A DNA stretch of 5,147 nucleotides from an uncultured Verrucomicrobiota bacterium (GTDB lineage Bacteria; Verrucomicrobiota; Verrucomicrobiia; Limisphaerales; UBA9464). The notes below the pieces were generated by a model. It was not told the origin of the DNA, searched no databases, and saw only the letters and a program-made list of their open reading frames with translations. The translations under genes were made by a program, and so were the position numbers. This document shows, piece by piece, positions 1 to 5,147 of the stretch (position 1 is its first letter; every line of letters begins with the position of its first letter). The stretch is taken from contig CAIPFS010000041.1 in the NCBI GenBank assembly GCA_903864375.1, positions 1 through 5,147 of the forward strand. The letters are read 5' to 3'.

Positions 1-143
1 CCCATCTCACCAGCCTTCGACGAACCGCCAGCGGCGGATTTCATATTGAACAGGCCCACGACCTTCCCACCATTCTGAGCTGGAAACACGAGGAACTGGC
101 CGGAAAGCTGATTCCGTTGGTCGAGTTGAAGCAGTACCTGTAG
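1..143 (+). CDS. truB: tRNA pseudouridine(55) synthase TruB, C-terminal end (5' truncated by window)
   Basis: Only the last 46 codons are present, read in the frame that begins at base 3 and ends at the TAG at 141-143. The translated tail starts HLTSLRRTASGGFHIEQAH and ends LVELKQYL. The block HLxxLRRTxSGxFxxxxA is a recognisable TruB signature that lies after the catalytic domain. TruB converts U55 of the tRNA T-loop to pseudouridine in the cytoplasm; its catalytic aspartate lies upstream of this window. The identification is supported by the neighbour, since truB directly followed by ribF is a widespread bacterial arrangement, often downstream of rbfA and infB. The stop is 23 bp before the ribF start, so the two are probably co-transcribed. 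The fragment is short, and the call depends on the one motif plus context. Confidence 0.85.
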   Translation, partial: HLTSLRRTASGGFHIEQAHDLPTILSWKHEELAGKLIPLVELKQYL

Positions 144-166
144 CGCTCCTCAACGCGCCCTTTCCC

Positions 167-1108
167 ATGCTCGTGGTCTCGCAAGCCGTCGACCTGGCTC
201 CCAATCCCTGCGGATTCTCGGTGGCTCTGGGCATGTTTGACGGGGTTCATCTCGGCCATCAACAGTTGATCGCGGAGGCCGTTCGCCAGGCCTCCCTCAC
301 GGGCGCGACCCCGGTGGTCGTCACCTTCGAGCCTCATCCCCAGTCCATCGTTCAGCCCGACCGGGTTCCCCTTCGAATCCAGACCCCGGACCACCGGCTT
401 CGGACTCTGCAAGCCCTCGGTATCGCTGCCGTTCTGGTTCATCCCTTCACGCCGGAATTCGCCCAGGTCTCCGGCGAAGAATACCTGCGGAGGCTGGCAT
501 CCGACGCCGCACCCTTGCACAACATGTGCGTGGGTCAGGGATTCCATTTTGGCCACAAGCGCAGTGGTGACACCGCGTTGATGAAGCAATTGGGAGGTGA
601 ACTCGGGTTTACCGTGACCGTGATTCCTCCCGTGATGGTCGATGGCGAACCCGTCAGCAGCAGCCGTATCCGTCAACGACTTCGCGCGGGCGATTTTACC
701 GGGGTCGAGTCATTGCTTGGACGTCCCTATTGCCTGGATGCCGTCGTCGTCCACGGCGATCAACTGGGGCGTCGCATTGGATTCCCAACCGCCAACCTCC
801 AGGTGGAGGGATTGGCGCTTCCGCCCCACGGAGTCTATGCGGTTCAGGTTGGGTGGCGCGGCAAAGAACTCCCCGGAGTGCTCAACCTTGGCCTCCGACC
901 GACCTTGAATCAGCCGGAACCCCGGTTGCGGCTGGAAGTTCATTTACTCGACGCGGACGAGAATCTCTATGGCGAAACCCTGTCGATTCGATGGGTGAAA
1001 AAACTCCGCGACGAGAAGCGCCTCCCCGACCTCGCCAGCCTGAAAGCCCAGATTCAACAGGACGTCGCCGACGCACGACAGGCCCTGGGCATCGGTCCGG
1101 GGCCCTAG
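167..1108 (+). CDS. ribF: Bifunctional riboflavin kinase / FMN adenylyltransferase (FAD synthetase) RibF
   Basis: This cytoplasmic enzyme phosphorylates riboflavin to FMN and then adenylylates FMN to FAD. The 313-aa length is normal for the family. The N-terminal adenylyltransferase domain (about residues 15-180) shows the nucleotide-binding GMFDGVHLGH at 22-31, FEPHP at 54-58, GFHFGHKRSGD at 125-135 and SSSRIR at 164-169. The C-terminal flavokinase domain (about 183-305) shows HGDQLGRRIGFPTANL at 196-211, GVYAV at 222-226, NLGLRPT at 240-246, the LEVHLLD segment carrying the expected catalytic Glu (E257), and LYGETLSI from 267. Both halves look intact, so both activities are expected. The ATG at 167 is chosen because it places the FDGVHLGH motif at the usual distance from the N-terminus. 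No Shine-Dalgarno precedes it, but the 23-bp gap after truB suggests an operon and possible translational coupling. No FMN riboswitch can be seen, and none would fit in the gap. Confidence 0.97.
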   Translation: MLVVSQAVDLAPNPCGFSVALGMFDGVHLGHQQLIAEAVRQASLTGATPVVVTFEPHPQSIVQPDRVPLRIQTPDHRLRTLQALGIAAVLVHPFTPEFAQVSGEEYLRRLASDAAPLHNMCVGQGFHFGHKRSGDTALMKQLGGELGFTVTVIPPVMVDGEPVSSSRIRQRLRAGDFTGVESLLGRPYCLDAVVVHGDQLGRRIGFPTANLQVEGLALPPHGVYAVQVGWRGKELPGVLNLGLRPTLNQPEPRLRLEVHLLDADENLYGETLSIRWVKKLRDEKRLPDLASLKAQIQQDVADARQALGIGPGP

Positions 1109-1374
1109 CCCCTGCCCTCTCAACTCCACTGGACCGCGGCGGTTCAGCCGATCGACAGGTCGCGCGCCTGCACGTCTCCATCTCGATTTTTGACCATCAT
1201 CCCTGACCCGGAACCTTCCAGATTTCAACCTGATCCACGGAATTTGTGATGTCAGGGTTTCCGACTAAGGGACAGGTCATCTGTATTCCAACCCAACGAA
1301 TCCTCCTAACCACCTCTCCCTGCCGTTTTCGTGGATTGCGCGAAACACCCTTCCCCGGTCATCCTCCAACTTCC
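1109..1374. other. ribF-leuS intergenic region, likely leuS leader or promoter
   Basis: This 266-bp stretch has no convincing gene. It is the longest gap between genes in the window, so it is the natural place for a leuS promoter. A TTGTGA at 1244-1249 could act as a -35-like element, but no good -10 hexamer follows at the right spacing, so I do not call a promoter. The only symmetry found is a 7-bp inverted repeat, CCCTGAC at 1201-1207 and GTCAGGG at 1251-1257, with 43 bases between the arms. There is no hairpin followed by a T tract after ribF, and no T-box features. The leuS reading frame stays open back to an ATG at 1246, but the 43 codons from there to 1374 do not resemble LeuRS and are treated as untranslated. 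Confidence 0.5.
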
Positions 1375-4110
1375 ATGACGTCGCGGCGACAGTACCCGTT
1401 TCACTTGATTGAACCCCGGTGGCAAACCCGTTGGGAACAGGAACAAACCTTCAAGGCGTGGAATCCGGGGGAAGCCATTCCCTCCGCCCACCCCTTCGCG
1501 CTCCGGCACGGACTTGGCGGAACCGCCCCCGCGGCCGATGCCCTTCCGCCAAAGTTCTACATCCTGGACATGTTCCCCTACCCGTCCGGGGCTGGCCTGC
1601 ACGTTGGCCATCCGGAGGGATACACCGCGACCGACATCCTCTCGCGCTACCGCCGCGCTCAAGGCTTCAACGTTCTCCATCCGATGGGGTGGGACGCCTT
1701 TGGTCTGCCGGCCGAACAATACGCCATCCGGACTGGCCAACACCCGCGCGTCACCACCAACCAGAACATCGCCAACTTCAAGCGTCAGATTCAGTCCCTC
1801 GGTTTCAGCTATGACTGGAGCCGCGAGGTTGACACCACGGACGTCGCCTATTTTCGCTGGACCCAGTGGATATTTCTCCAGATTTACAATTCCTGGTTCA
1901 ATCCCGCGACCCAACGGGCGGAACCGTTATCCACCCTGACCTATCCGCCGGAGTGCCGAACCGAAGCCGCCCGACGCCGCTTCCAGGATTCCCATCGACT
2001 GGCCTATGTGGCAGATGCCCCCGTCTGGTGGTGCGAAGCCCTGGGAACCGTGCTGGCCAATGAGGAGGTGGTCGACGGAAAGAGTGAAGTGGGCGGACAT
2101 CCGGTTGCCCGAAAACCGCTGCGTCAATGGATGTTGCGGATCACCGCATTCGCCGGCCGACTCTTACGGGACCTCGATACCATCGACTGGAGTGATTCCC
2201 TGAAGACGATGCAGCGGGAATGGATTGGGGAAAGTGAGGGTGCCGAGGTCGAATTCGGCATCGAAGGCAGCTCCGAAACCCTGCGGGTCTTCACCACCCG
2301 CCCTGATACCCTCTTTGGCGCCACCTACATGGTTCTGGCCCCGGAGCACCGGTTGGTGACAGCCCTCACCACCCCGGAATTTCAACCCGCAGTCACAGTC
2401 TATCAAGCGCGGGTCGCCCGGCGTTCTGAAATCGAACGGATGGAGGTCACCAAGGAAAAAACCGGTGTCTTCACCGGGGCCTATGCGATCAATCCGGTCA
2501 ACGGGAACCGAATCCCCATCTGGATTGCCGACTACGTCCTCGCGGGATATGGCACGGGTGCCATCATGGCTGTTCCGGCCCACGACGAACGGGACTTCAC
2601 GTTTGCCCGTCAATTCGAACTGCCGGTTGTTCAGGTGGTCGCACCCAGGGACGGACGCGAAGTCCGGCTTCCGTTCTGTGAACCGGGCGTGGCCATCCAT
2701 TCCTCCAATTCCAGCCTTTCGCTGGATGGCTTGGAAACTGGCACCGCCAGACGGGCCATCGGCACCTGGCTGCAATCCCAAGGAACGGGTCGCCCCACCA
2801 TCAACTATAAACTCCGGGACTGGCTGTTCAGTCGTCAACGGTATTGGGGGGAACCGTTTCCGATTGTATGGCGGATGGGACCGGACGGCGAATCGCGGCA
2901 CGAAGCTCTTCCCGATTCCCAACTGCCCCTGGTCCCGCCGCCGCTCGAAGACTACAAACCGACCGCCGACGGACAACCGCCCCTGGCCCGCGCCAAGAAT
3001 TGGGTCCAGGAACCGAAAGACGCCGTCCGGGAAACCAATACCATGCCCCAGTGGGCAGGGAGTTGCTGGTATTACCTTCGGTATCTCGACCCCCAAAACA
3101 CTTCGGCAGCCGTCGGACCCGACGCCGAAAAATATTGGATGGGGACTTCGGCTTCAGCAGCCCGAAGCGCCACTCCGGGAGTGGACCTCTACGTCGGCGG
3201 AACCGAACACGCTGTCCTGCACCTTCTCTACGCCCGTTTCTGGCACAAGATGTTGTTCGACCTGGGTCACGTTTCCACCCCTGAACCGTTCTTCCGACTC
3301 GTTAACCAGGGGCTCATTCAGGGGGAAGACGGACAGAAGATGTCCAAGTCCCGGGGCAATGTGGTGAATCCGGACGACATTCTTCTCGAGTACGGGGCCG
3401 ATGCCTTCCGGCTGTACGAAATGTTCATGGGACCGCTTCAGGATCCCAAGCCATGGAGCACCAAAGGTGTCGAGGGAGTCTACCGATTCCTCGGTCGTCT
3501 GTGGCGTCTCCTGATCGATGAGACCAGCGAAACCGAATTCGAGCAGAACTGCGCCGCAGCTCCTGAGGATGGAGCCCGGTTTTTGGAGGCACTTCGTCTT
3601 CATACGCTCATCACCCGCGACGAACCGACTGCCGCCCAACTCAAGACGCTGCATCTTTGCATCCGAAAAGTGACCGATGATCTGGAGGGACTGCGGTTCA
3701 ACACCGCCATTTCCGCGATGATGGTCTTCGTCAATGAGGCCATGACCTGGCCCAACCGTCCTGCGGCGGTCCTGTTTCCGTTCCTGCAACTGCTGGCACC
3801 CTTTGCCCCCCATCTGGCGGAGGAGCTTTGGGATCGGCTCCATCGTCACCTGGGGCAACCCGTTCCCAGCCTGACCTACGCCCCGTGGCCGCAATTTGAT
3901 CCCCAGCGATTGATCGAGGATTCCATGGAGATTCCCATTCAGGTGAATGGAAAACTGCGCGACGTTCTGACGGTTCCAGCGGCCATTTCTGCCCAGGACC
4001 TGGAGGCCCTGGCTCTGGCCAGTGAAAAGGTGCGACCCTATCTGGATGGAAAGACCATCAAAAAAGCCGTGATTATCCCCAAAAAGCTGGTCAATTTTGT
4101 CGCGGTATAA
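1375..4110 (+). CDS. leuS: Leucyl-tRNA synthetase (LeuRS), class Ia
   Basis: Charges tRNA-Leu with leucine in the cytoplasm and hydrolyses mischarged products in its CP1 editing domain. It is 911 aa, against roughly 860 for E. coli LeuRS. Signatures in order: DMFPYPSGAGLHVGH ending at residue 79, with the HIGH motif as HVGH at 76-79; the connecting segment around C220 (CEALGTVLANEEV); editing-domain TTRPDT at 307-312 and HDERD at 403-407; SRQRYWGEPFPI from 486; MPQWAGSCWYYLRYLDP from 557; KMSKS at 655-659; VNGKLRD at 857-863 in the C-terminal domain. The frame is open back to 1246, but ATG 1375 is preferred because MTSRRQYPFHLIEPRWQTRWEQ aligns with LeuRS N-termini. No Shine-Dalgarno is visible. 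Only one Cys remains where E. coli-type enzymes carry a zinc-binding Cys cluster, so this module is probably zinc-free. Two extra segments, about 30-57 and 590-602, explain most of the added length. Function is near certain; the start is less so. Confidence 0.97.
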   Translation: MTSRRQYPFHLIEPRWQTRWEQEQTFKAWNPGEAIPSAHPFALRHGLGGTAPAADALPPKFYILDMFPYPSGAGLHVGHPEGYTATDILSRYRRAQGFNVLHPMGWDAFGLPAEQYAIRTGQHPRVTTNQNIANFKRQIQSLGFSYDWSREVDTTDVAYFRWTQWIFLQIYNSWFNPATQRAEPLSTLTYPPECRTEAARRRFQDSHRLAYVADAPVWWCEALGTVLANEEVVDGKSEVGGHPVARKPLRQWMLRITAFAGRLLRDLDTIDWSDSLKTMQREWIGESEGAEVEFGIEGSSETLRVFTTRPDTLFGATYMVLAPEHRLVTALTTPEFQPAVTVYQARVARRSEIERMEVTKEKTGVFTGAYAINPVNGNRIPIWIADYVLAGYGTGAIMAVPAHDERDFTFARQFELPVVQVVAPRDGREVRLPFCEPGVAIHSSNSSLSLDGLETGTARRAIGTWLQSQGTGRPTINYKLRDWLFSRQRYWGEPFPIVWRMGPDGESRHEALPDSQLPLVPPPLEDYKPTADGQPPLARAKNWVQEPKDAVRETNTMPQWAGSCWYYLRYLDPQNTSAAVGPDAEKYWMGTSASAARSATPGVDLYVGGTEHAVLHLLYARFWHKMLFDLGHVSTPEPFFRLVNQGLIQGEDGQKMSKSRGNVVNPDDILLEYGADAFRLYEMFMGPLQDPKPWSTKGVEGVYRFLGRLWRLLIDETSETEFEQNCAAAPEDGARFLEALRLHTLITRDEPTAAQLKTLHLCIRKVTDDLEGLRFNTAISAMMVFVNEAMTWPNRPAAVLFPFLQLLAPFAPHLAEELWDRLHRHLGQPVPSLTYAPWPQFDPQRLIEDSMEIPIQVNGKLRDVLTVPAAISAQDLEALALASEKVRPYLDGKTIKKAVIIPKKLVNFVAV

Positions 4111-4134
4111 CCGCATCATGCTGGGGTCGGGGTG

Positions 4135-4293
4135 ATGAAATCGCGGCTCACGGAACAGGAACTCTGGACACTCTGGATTCTGACCTTGCTGCTCTTGTTG
4201 GGATTGGGCGGCAGGATTTGGCTGGCACATCGACCACCCAAGCCCTTGCCCGCGTTGCCGGAAGCGCCATCTTCCACTGAAGGTAGACACTGA
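4135..4293 (+). CDS. Putative 52-aa single-pass membrane microprotein
   Basis: I do not recognise a family with confidence. The protein has a short charged N-terminus (MKSRLTEQELWTL), one hydrophobic helix at about residues 11-30 (WTLWILTLLLLLGLGGRIWL), and a Pro-rich polar tail (AHRPPKPLPALPEAPSSTEG). It would sit in the inner membrane; the positive charges on both flanks leave orientation uncertain. The start could also be the in-frame GTG at 4132, and a G-rich stretch just upstream (4123-4132) is only a weak ribosome-binding signal. It begins 24 bp after leuS stops and ends one base before the next gene's ATG, so it fills the gap exactly, which argues that it is real. Its N-terminal pattern resembles membrane anchors of ComEA-like helix-hairpin-helix proteins, but there is no such domain here. 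It could be a remnant of such a protein or a chance ORF. Confidence 0.55.
   Translation: MKSRLTEQELWTLWILTLLLLLGLGGRIWLAHRPPKPLPALPEAPSSTEGRH
4279..4283 (+). promoter_or_regulatory. Weak Shine-Dalgarno-like site for the Minf_1886-family gene
   Basis: GAAGG at 4279-4283 lies inside the end of the microprotein gene, with 11 bases between it and the ATG at 4295. That spacing is slightly long. The microprotein stop and this start read TGAGATG, so terminating ribosomes could also re-initiate directly. The site supports the 4295 start over internal alternatives. Confidence 0.4.
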
Positions 4294-4294
4294 G

Positions 4295-4705
4295 ATGCCG
4301 AAATGTGATTTCGAAGCTGCTGTGGAGCGAATCGTGGCGCGCGACGCGCGCTACGCTCCGGCGGCGTATCATTTTCTCCGTGAGGCACTCGCCCATACCC
4401 AGATCACCCTGCGCGGCACCAATGCCAACGAAGGGGGCCATGTGACCCCGCAGGAATTATTGGGCGGCATCCGCGACTACGCCCTGAAGGAATTTGGCCC
4501 GATGGCCGGTTGGGTCCTCGACGAATGGGGTGTCCGCCGATGCGAGGATTTCGGAGACATGGTCTTTAATCTGGTCGCCGAGCGCCAATTCCGGATCACC
4601 GAACAGGATAACCGGGAGGACTTCAAAGCCGGCTACGATTTCACCGAGGCCTTTCGCCGACCTTTCCGTCCCGCCTGCAATCCTGCCAATATCCAGCCGG
4701 ATTGA
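4295..4705 (+). CDS. Minf_1886 family (Verrucomicrobia/Planctomycetes-restricted) protein of unknown function
   Basis: This 136-aa soluble protein matches my memory of the family named after Methylacidiphilum infernorum Minf_1886, also described as a Verruc_Plancto-restricted protein of about 130 residues (TIGR04138). Recognisable blocks are AYHFLREALAHTQ at 24-36, HVTPQELLGGIRDYALKEFGPMA at about 49-71, VLDEWGVRRCEDFGDMVFNLV at about 73-93, and REDFKAGYDFTEAFRRPF near 107-124. The last three are the family's conserved core. There is no signal peptide or membrane segment. It contains only three Cys (4, 83, 128), with no CxxC pair. It looks largely helical and acidic-aromatic, with no catalytic motif I can name, so no function is assigned. 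It starts one base after the upstream microprotein stops, implying translational coupling, and is the last gene before a repeat-rich region. Length and start agree with the family. Confidence 0.9.
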   Translation: MPKCDFEAAVERIVARDARYAPAAYHFLREALAHTQITLRGTNANEGGHVTPQELLGGIRDYALKEFGPMAGWVLDEWGVRRCEDFGDMVFNLVAERQFRITEQDNREDFKAGYDFTEAFRRPFRPACNPANIQPD

Positions 4706-4739
4706 TTTCCTTGGGTCATCCAGAAAATGAGGATTTGTC

Positions 4740-4769
4740 CGCAGATGGACGCCGATTTCCGCAGATGAA
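4740..4769. repeat. Three-unit degenerate 10-bp tandem repeat
   Basis: Three consecutive 10-mers are CGCAGATGGA, CGCCGATTTC and CGCAGATGAA. The CGC(A/C)GAT core repeats exactly every 10 bp, close to one DNA helical turn. On the minus strand it reads as repeated ATCTGCG. Similar CGCAGAT arrays recur between genes in several bacterial phyla, from general knowledge. The last part overlaps the inverted repeat at 4754-4778. Confidence 0.65.
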
Positions 4770-4778
4770 GAGGAAATC
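4754..4778. repeat. 7-bp inverted repeat (hairpin) downstream of the Minf_1886-family gene
   Basis: GATTTCC at 4754-4760 and GGAAATC at 4772-4778 are perfect complements around an 11-base loop. GATTTCC also occurs at 4704-4710, overlapping the stop codon of the last gene, exactly 50 bp upstream. There is no T tract, so it is not a typical intrinsic terminator. Confidence 0.45.
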
Positions 4779-4790
4779 AGAACCACATCG

Positions 4791-4814
4791 GTAGGGCGAG
4801 GCTCCTGTCGAGCC
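4791..4814. repeat. Palindromic repeat unit with GGCTC/GAGCC hairpin
   Basis: GGCTC at 4800-4804 and GAGCC at 4810-4814 pair around the loop CTGTC. The unit opens with GTAGGGCGAG (4791-4800). The GGGCGAG part recurs in the hairpin at the window end (5124-5130), which suggests a shared element family. Confidence 0.6.
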
Positions 4815-4850
4815 GCGGCGGTCCGAACTACGCCCGCTACGCGATGTGGC

Positions 4851-4892
4851 GCAGGTTTCCAAGCCTGCTGTTCCGCAGGCCTCAAGGCCTGC
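4851..4892. repeat. Tandem pair of GCAGG-stem hairpins
   Basis: The first hairpin pairs GCAGG at 4851-4855 with CCTGC at 4864-4868. The second is GCAGGCCT at 4875-4882 and AGGCCTGC at 4885-4892, an 8-base perfect inverted repeat with CA between the arms, giving a tight 7-bp stem with a 4-base loop. Both start with GCAGG, 24 bp apart, so they look like two copies of one unit. The second is the strongest structure in the window and could slow polymerase or protect a 3' end, but no T run follows. Confidence 0.7.
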
Positions 4893-4938
4893 CGGGCCGT
4901 GGGGTGAACCGGGGCGCGTGGGGATGTGTTGAGGCGCA

Positions 4939-4980
4939 GCCGACAAGAATGTCGGCGAAATGGCAGACAGGAATGTCTGC
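4939..4980. repeat. Tandem pair of covarying 18-bp hairpins, 24-bp period
   Basis: GCCGACaagaatGTCGGC (4939-4956) and GCAGACaggaatGTCTGC (4963-4980) each have a perfect 6-bp stem and a 6-base loop of the form ARGAAT. They start 24 bp apart. They differ in one stem pair (C-G in the first, A-T in the second), a compensated change, and at one loop base. Two adjoining GCTAC boxes follow at 4981-4990. Confidence 0.75.
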
Positions 4981-5121
4981 GCTACGCTACGACGCCGACG
5001 CCCTCTCTTGAGCTTCACCGCAGCCCGAATCGATTCCGATGCACAAACATCCTGATTCCTCATCATTTGGAGTCCGGCAACGACCTCCGTGGACATAACG
5101 CCGAAGGAGTGCCAGCAGCCA

Positions 5122-5147
5122 CCGGGCGAGACGCCCGGGCTCCCAGG
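5122..5147. repeat. GC-rich hairpin unit at the window edge (cut off)
   Basis: CCGGGCG at 5122-5128 and CGCCCGG at 5132-5138 form a perfect 7-bp stem with loop AGA. The following GCTCCCAGG runs to the window end, so the unit or a further copy may continue outside. It shares GGGCGAG with the unit at 4794-4800. Confidence 0.65.

Larger units (their letters stand above)
4706..5147. other. Intergenic repeat mosaic without a credible gene
   Basis: This 442-bp stretch after the last gene is a chain of short palindromic and periodic elements: a decamer-period repeat (4740-4769), and hairpins at 4754-4778, 4800-4814, 4851-4868, 4875-4892, 4939-4956, 4963-4980 and 5122-5138. GCTAC boxes recur at 4836-4840, 4981-4985 and 4986-4990 between or after the hairpins. 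The section at about 4991-5120 shows nothing recognisable. A 126-codon frame on the minus strand (4716-5096) runs through the repeats, but its peptide simply reads the repeats. The style resembles REP-like interspersed elements in verrucomicrobial genomes. No transposase or RAYT gene is present here to mobilise them. Confidence 0.75.

Noticed and set aside
1081..1104. GGCCC/GGGCC inverted repeat at the end of ribF as a terminator
   Set aside because: The stem is only 5 bp with a 14-base loop, lies within coding sequence and has no T tract.
1244..1275. Possible sigma-70 promoter upstream of leuS (TTGTGA)
   Set aside because: No acceptable -10 hexamer occurs at 16-18 bp spacing.
1246..1374. 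Upstream in-frame ATGs (1246 and 1249) as the leuS start, adding up to 43 residues
   Set aside because: The added residues do not resemble LeuRS, a targeting signal or a known domain, while ATG 1375 begins a typical LeuRS N-terminus. No ribosome-binding site favours the upstream ATGs.
3154..4290. 378-codon minus-strand frame opposite leuS, and a similar 310-codon frame at 2164-3096
   Set aside because: Both lie antisense to a strongly conserved gene, have no recognisable domain, and are the expected product of GC-rich codon bias on the opposite strand.
4851..4980. CRISPR array, suggested by regularly spaced short repeats
   Set aside because: Units are palindromic, occur only in pairs, differ in sequence and have spacers of only about 6 bp; there are no cas genes.
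4716..5096. 126-codon minus-strand open frame through the repeat region
   Set aside because: Its peptide simply reads the repeats: TFLSA occurs twice from the twin hairpins, and the AGLEACGTAGLETCAT part comes from the GCAGG hairpins. There is no domain. Such frames are commonly mis-annotated in repeat-rich verrucomicrobial DNA; the 24-bp period (a multiple of 3) keeps the frame open.

Overview
The window looks like chromosomal DNA from a GC-rich member of the Verrucomicrobia (or, less likely, the Planctomycetes) within the PVC group. Three things point there. The last gene matches my memory of the short 'Verruc_Plancto-restricted' (Minf_1886) family. The leucyl-tRNA synthetase has the connecting-segment sequence I associate with PVC bacteria. 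The 3' flank is a patchwork of small palindromic repeats of the kind scattered through verrucomicrobial intergenic DNA. Most genes also lack a clear Shine-Dalgarno sequence. No database search was possible, so the placement rests on recognition.

Layout: all genes are on the + strand. Positions 1-143 hold the 3' end of truB (tRNA pseudouridine-55 synthase). A 23-bp gap separates it from ribF (167-1108), the bifunctional riboflavin kinase/FAD synthetase. truB-ribF is a common bacterial gene order. A 266-bp non-coding gap follows. Next is leuS (1375-4110, 911 aa), a complete class Ia leucyl-tRNA synthetase with intact HIGH, editing-domain and KMSKS signatures. Then come a 52-aa single-pass membrane microprotein (4135-4293) and, one base after its stop, the Minf_1886-family gene (4295-4705). 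These last two are almost certainly translated from one message, possibly together with leuS.

Positions 4706-5147 hold no credible gene. They contain a 10-bp-period repeat, several small hairpins that fall into related families, and a GC-rich hairpin cut off by the window end. Two of the hairpins differ by a compensated base pair, which suggests that the structure matters and not just the sequence.

Functionally this is a housekeeping region covering tRNA modification, flavin cofactor synthesis and tRNA charging, with two poorly understood small genes attached. I see no defence system, phage, transposase or CRISPR array. The points most worth a second look are the microprotein/Minf_1886 pair, the repeat mosaic, and two extra peptide segments in LeuRS whose DNA contains inverted repeats, as if small palindromic elements had been inserted in frame.
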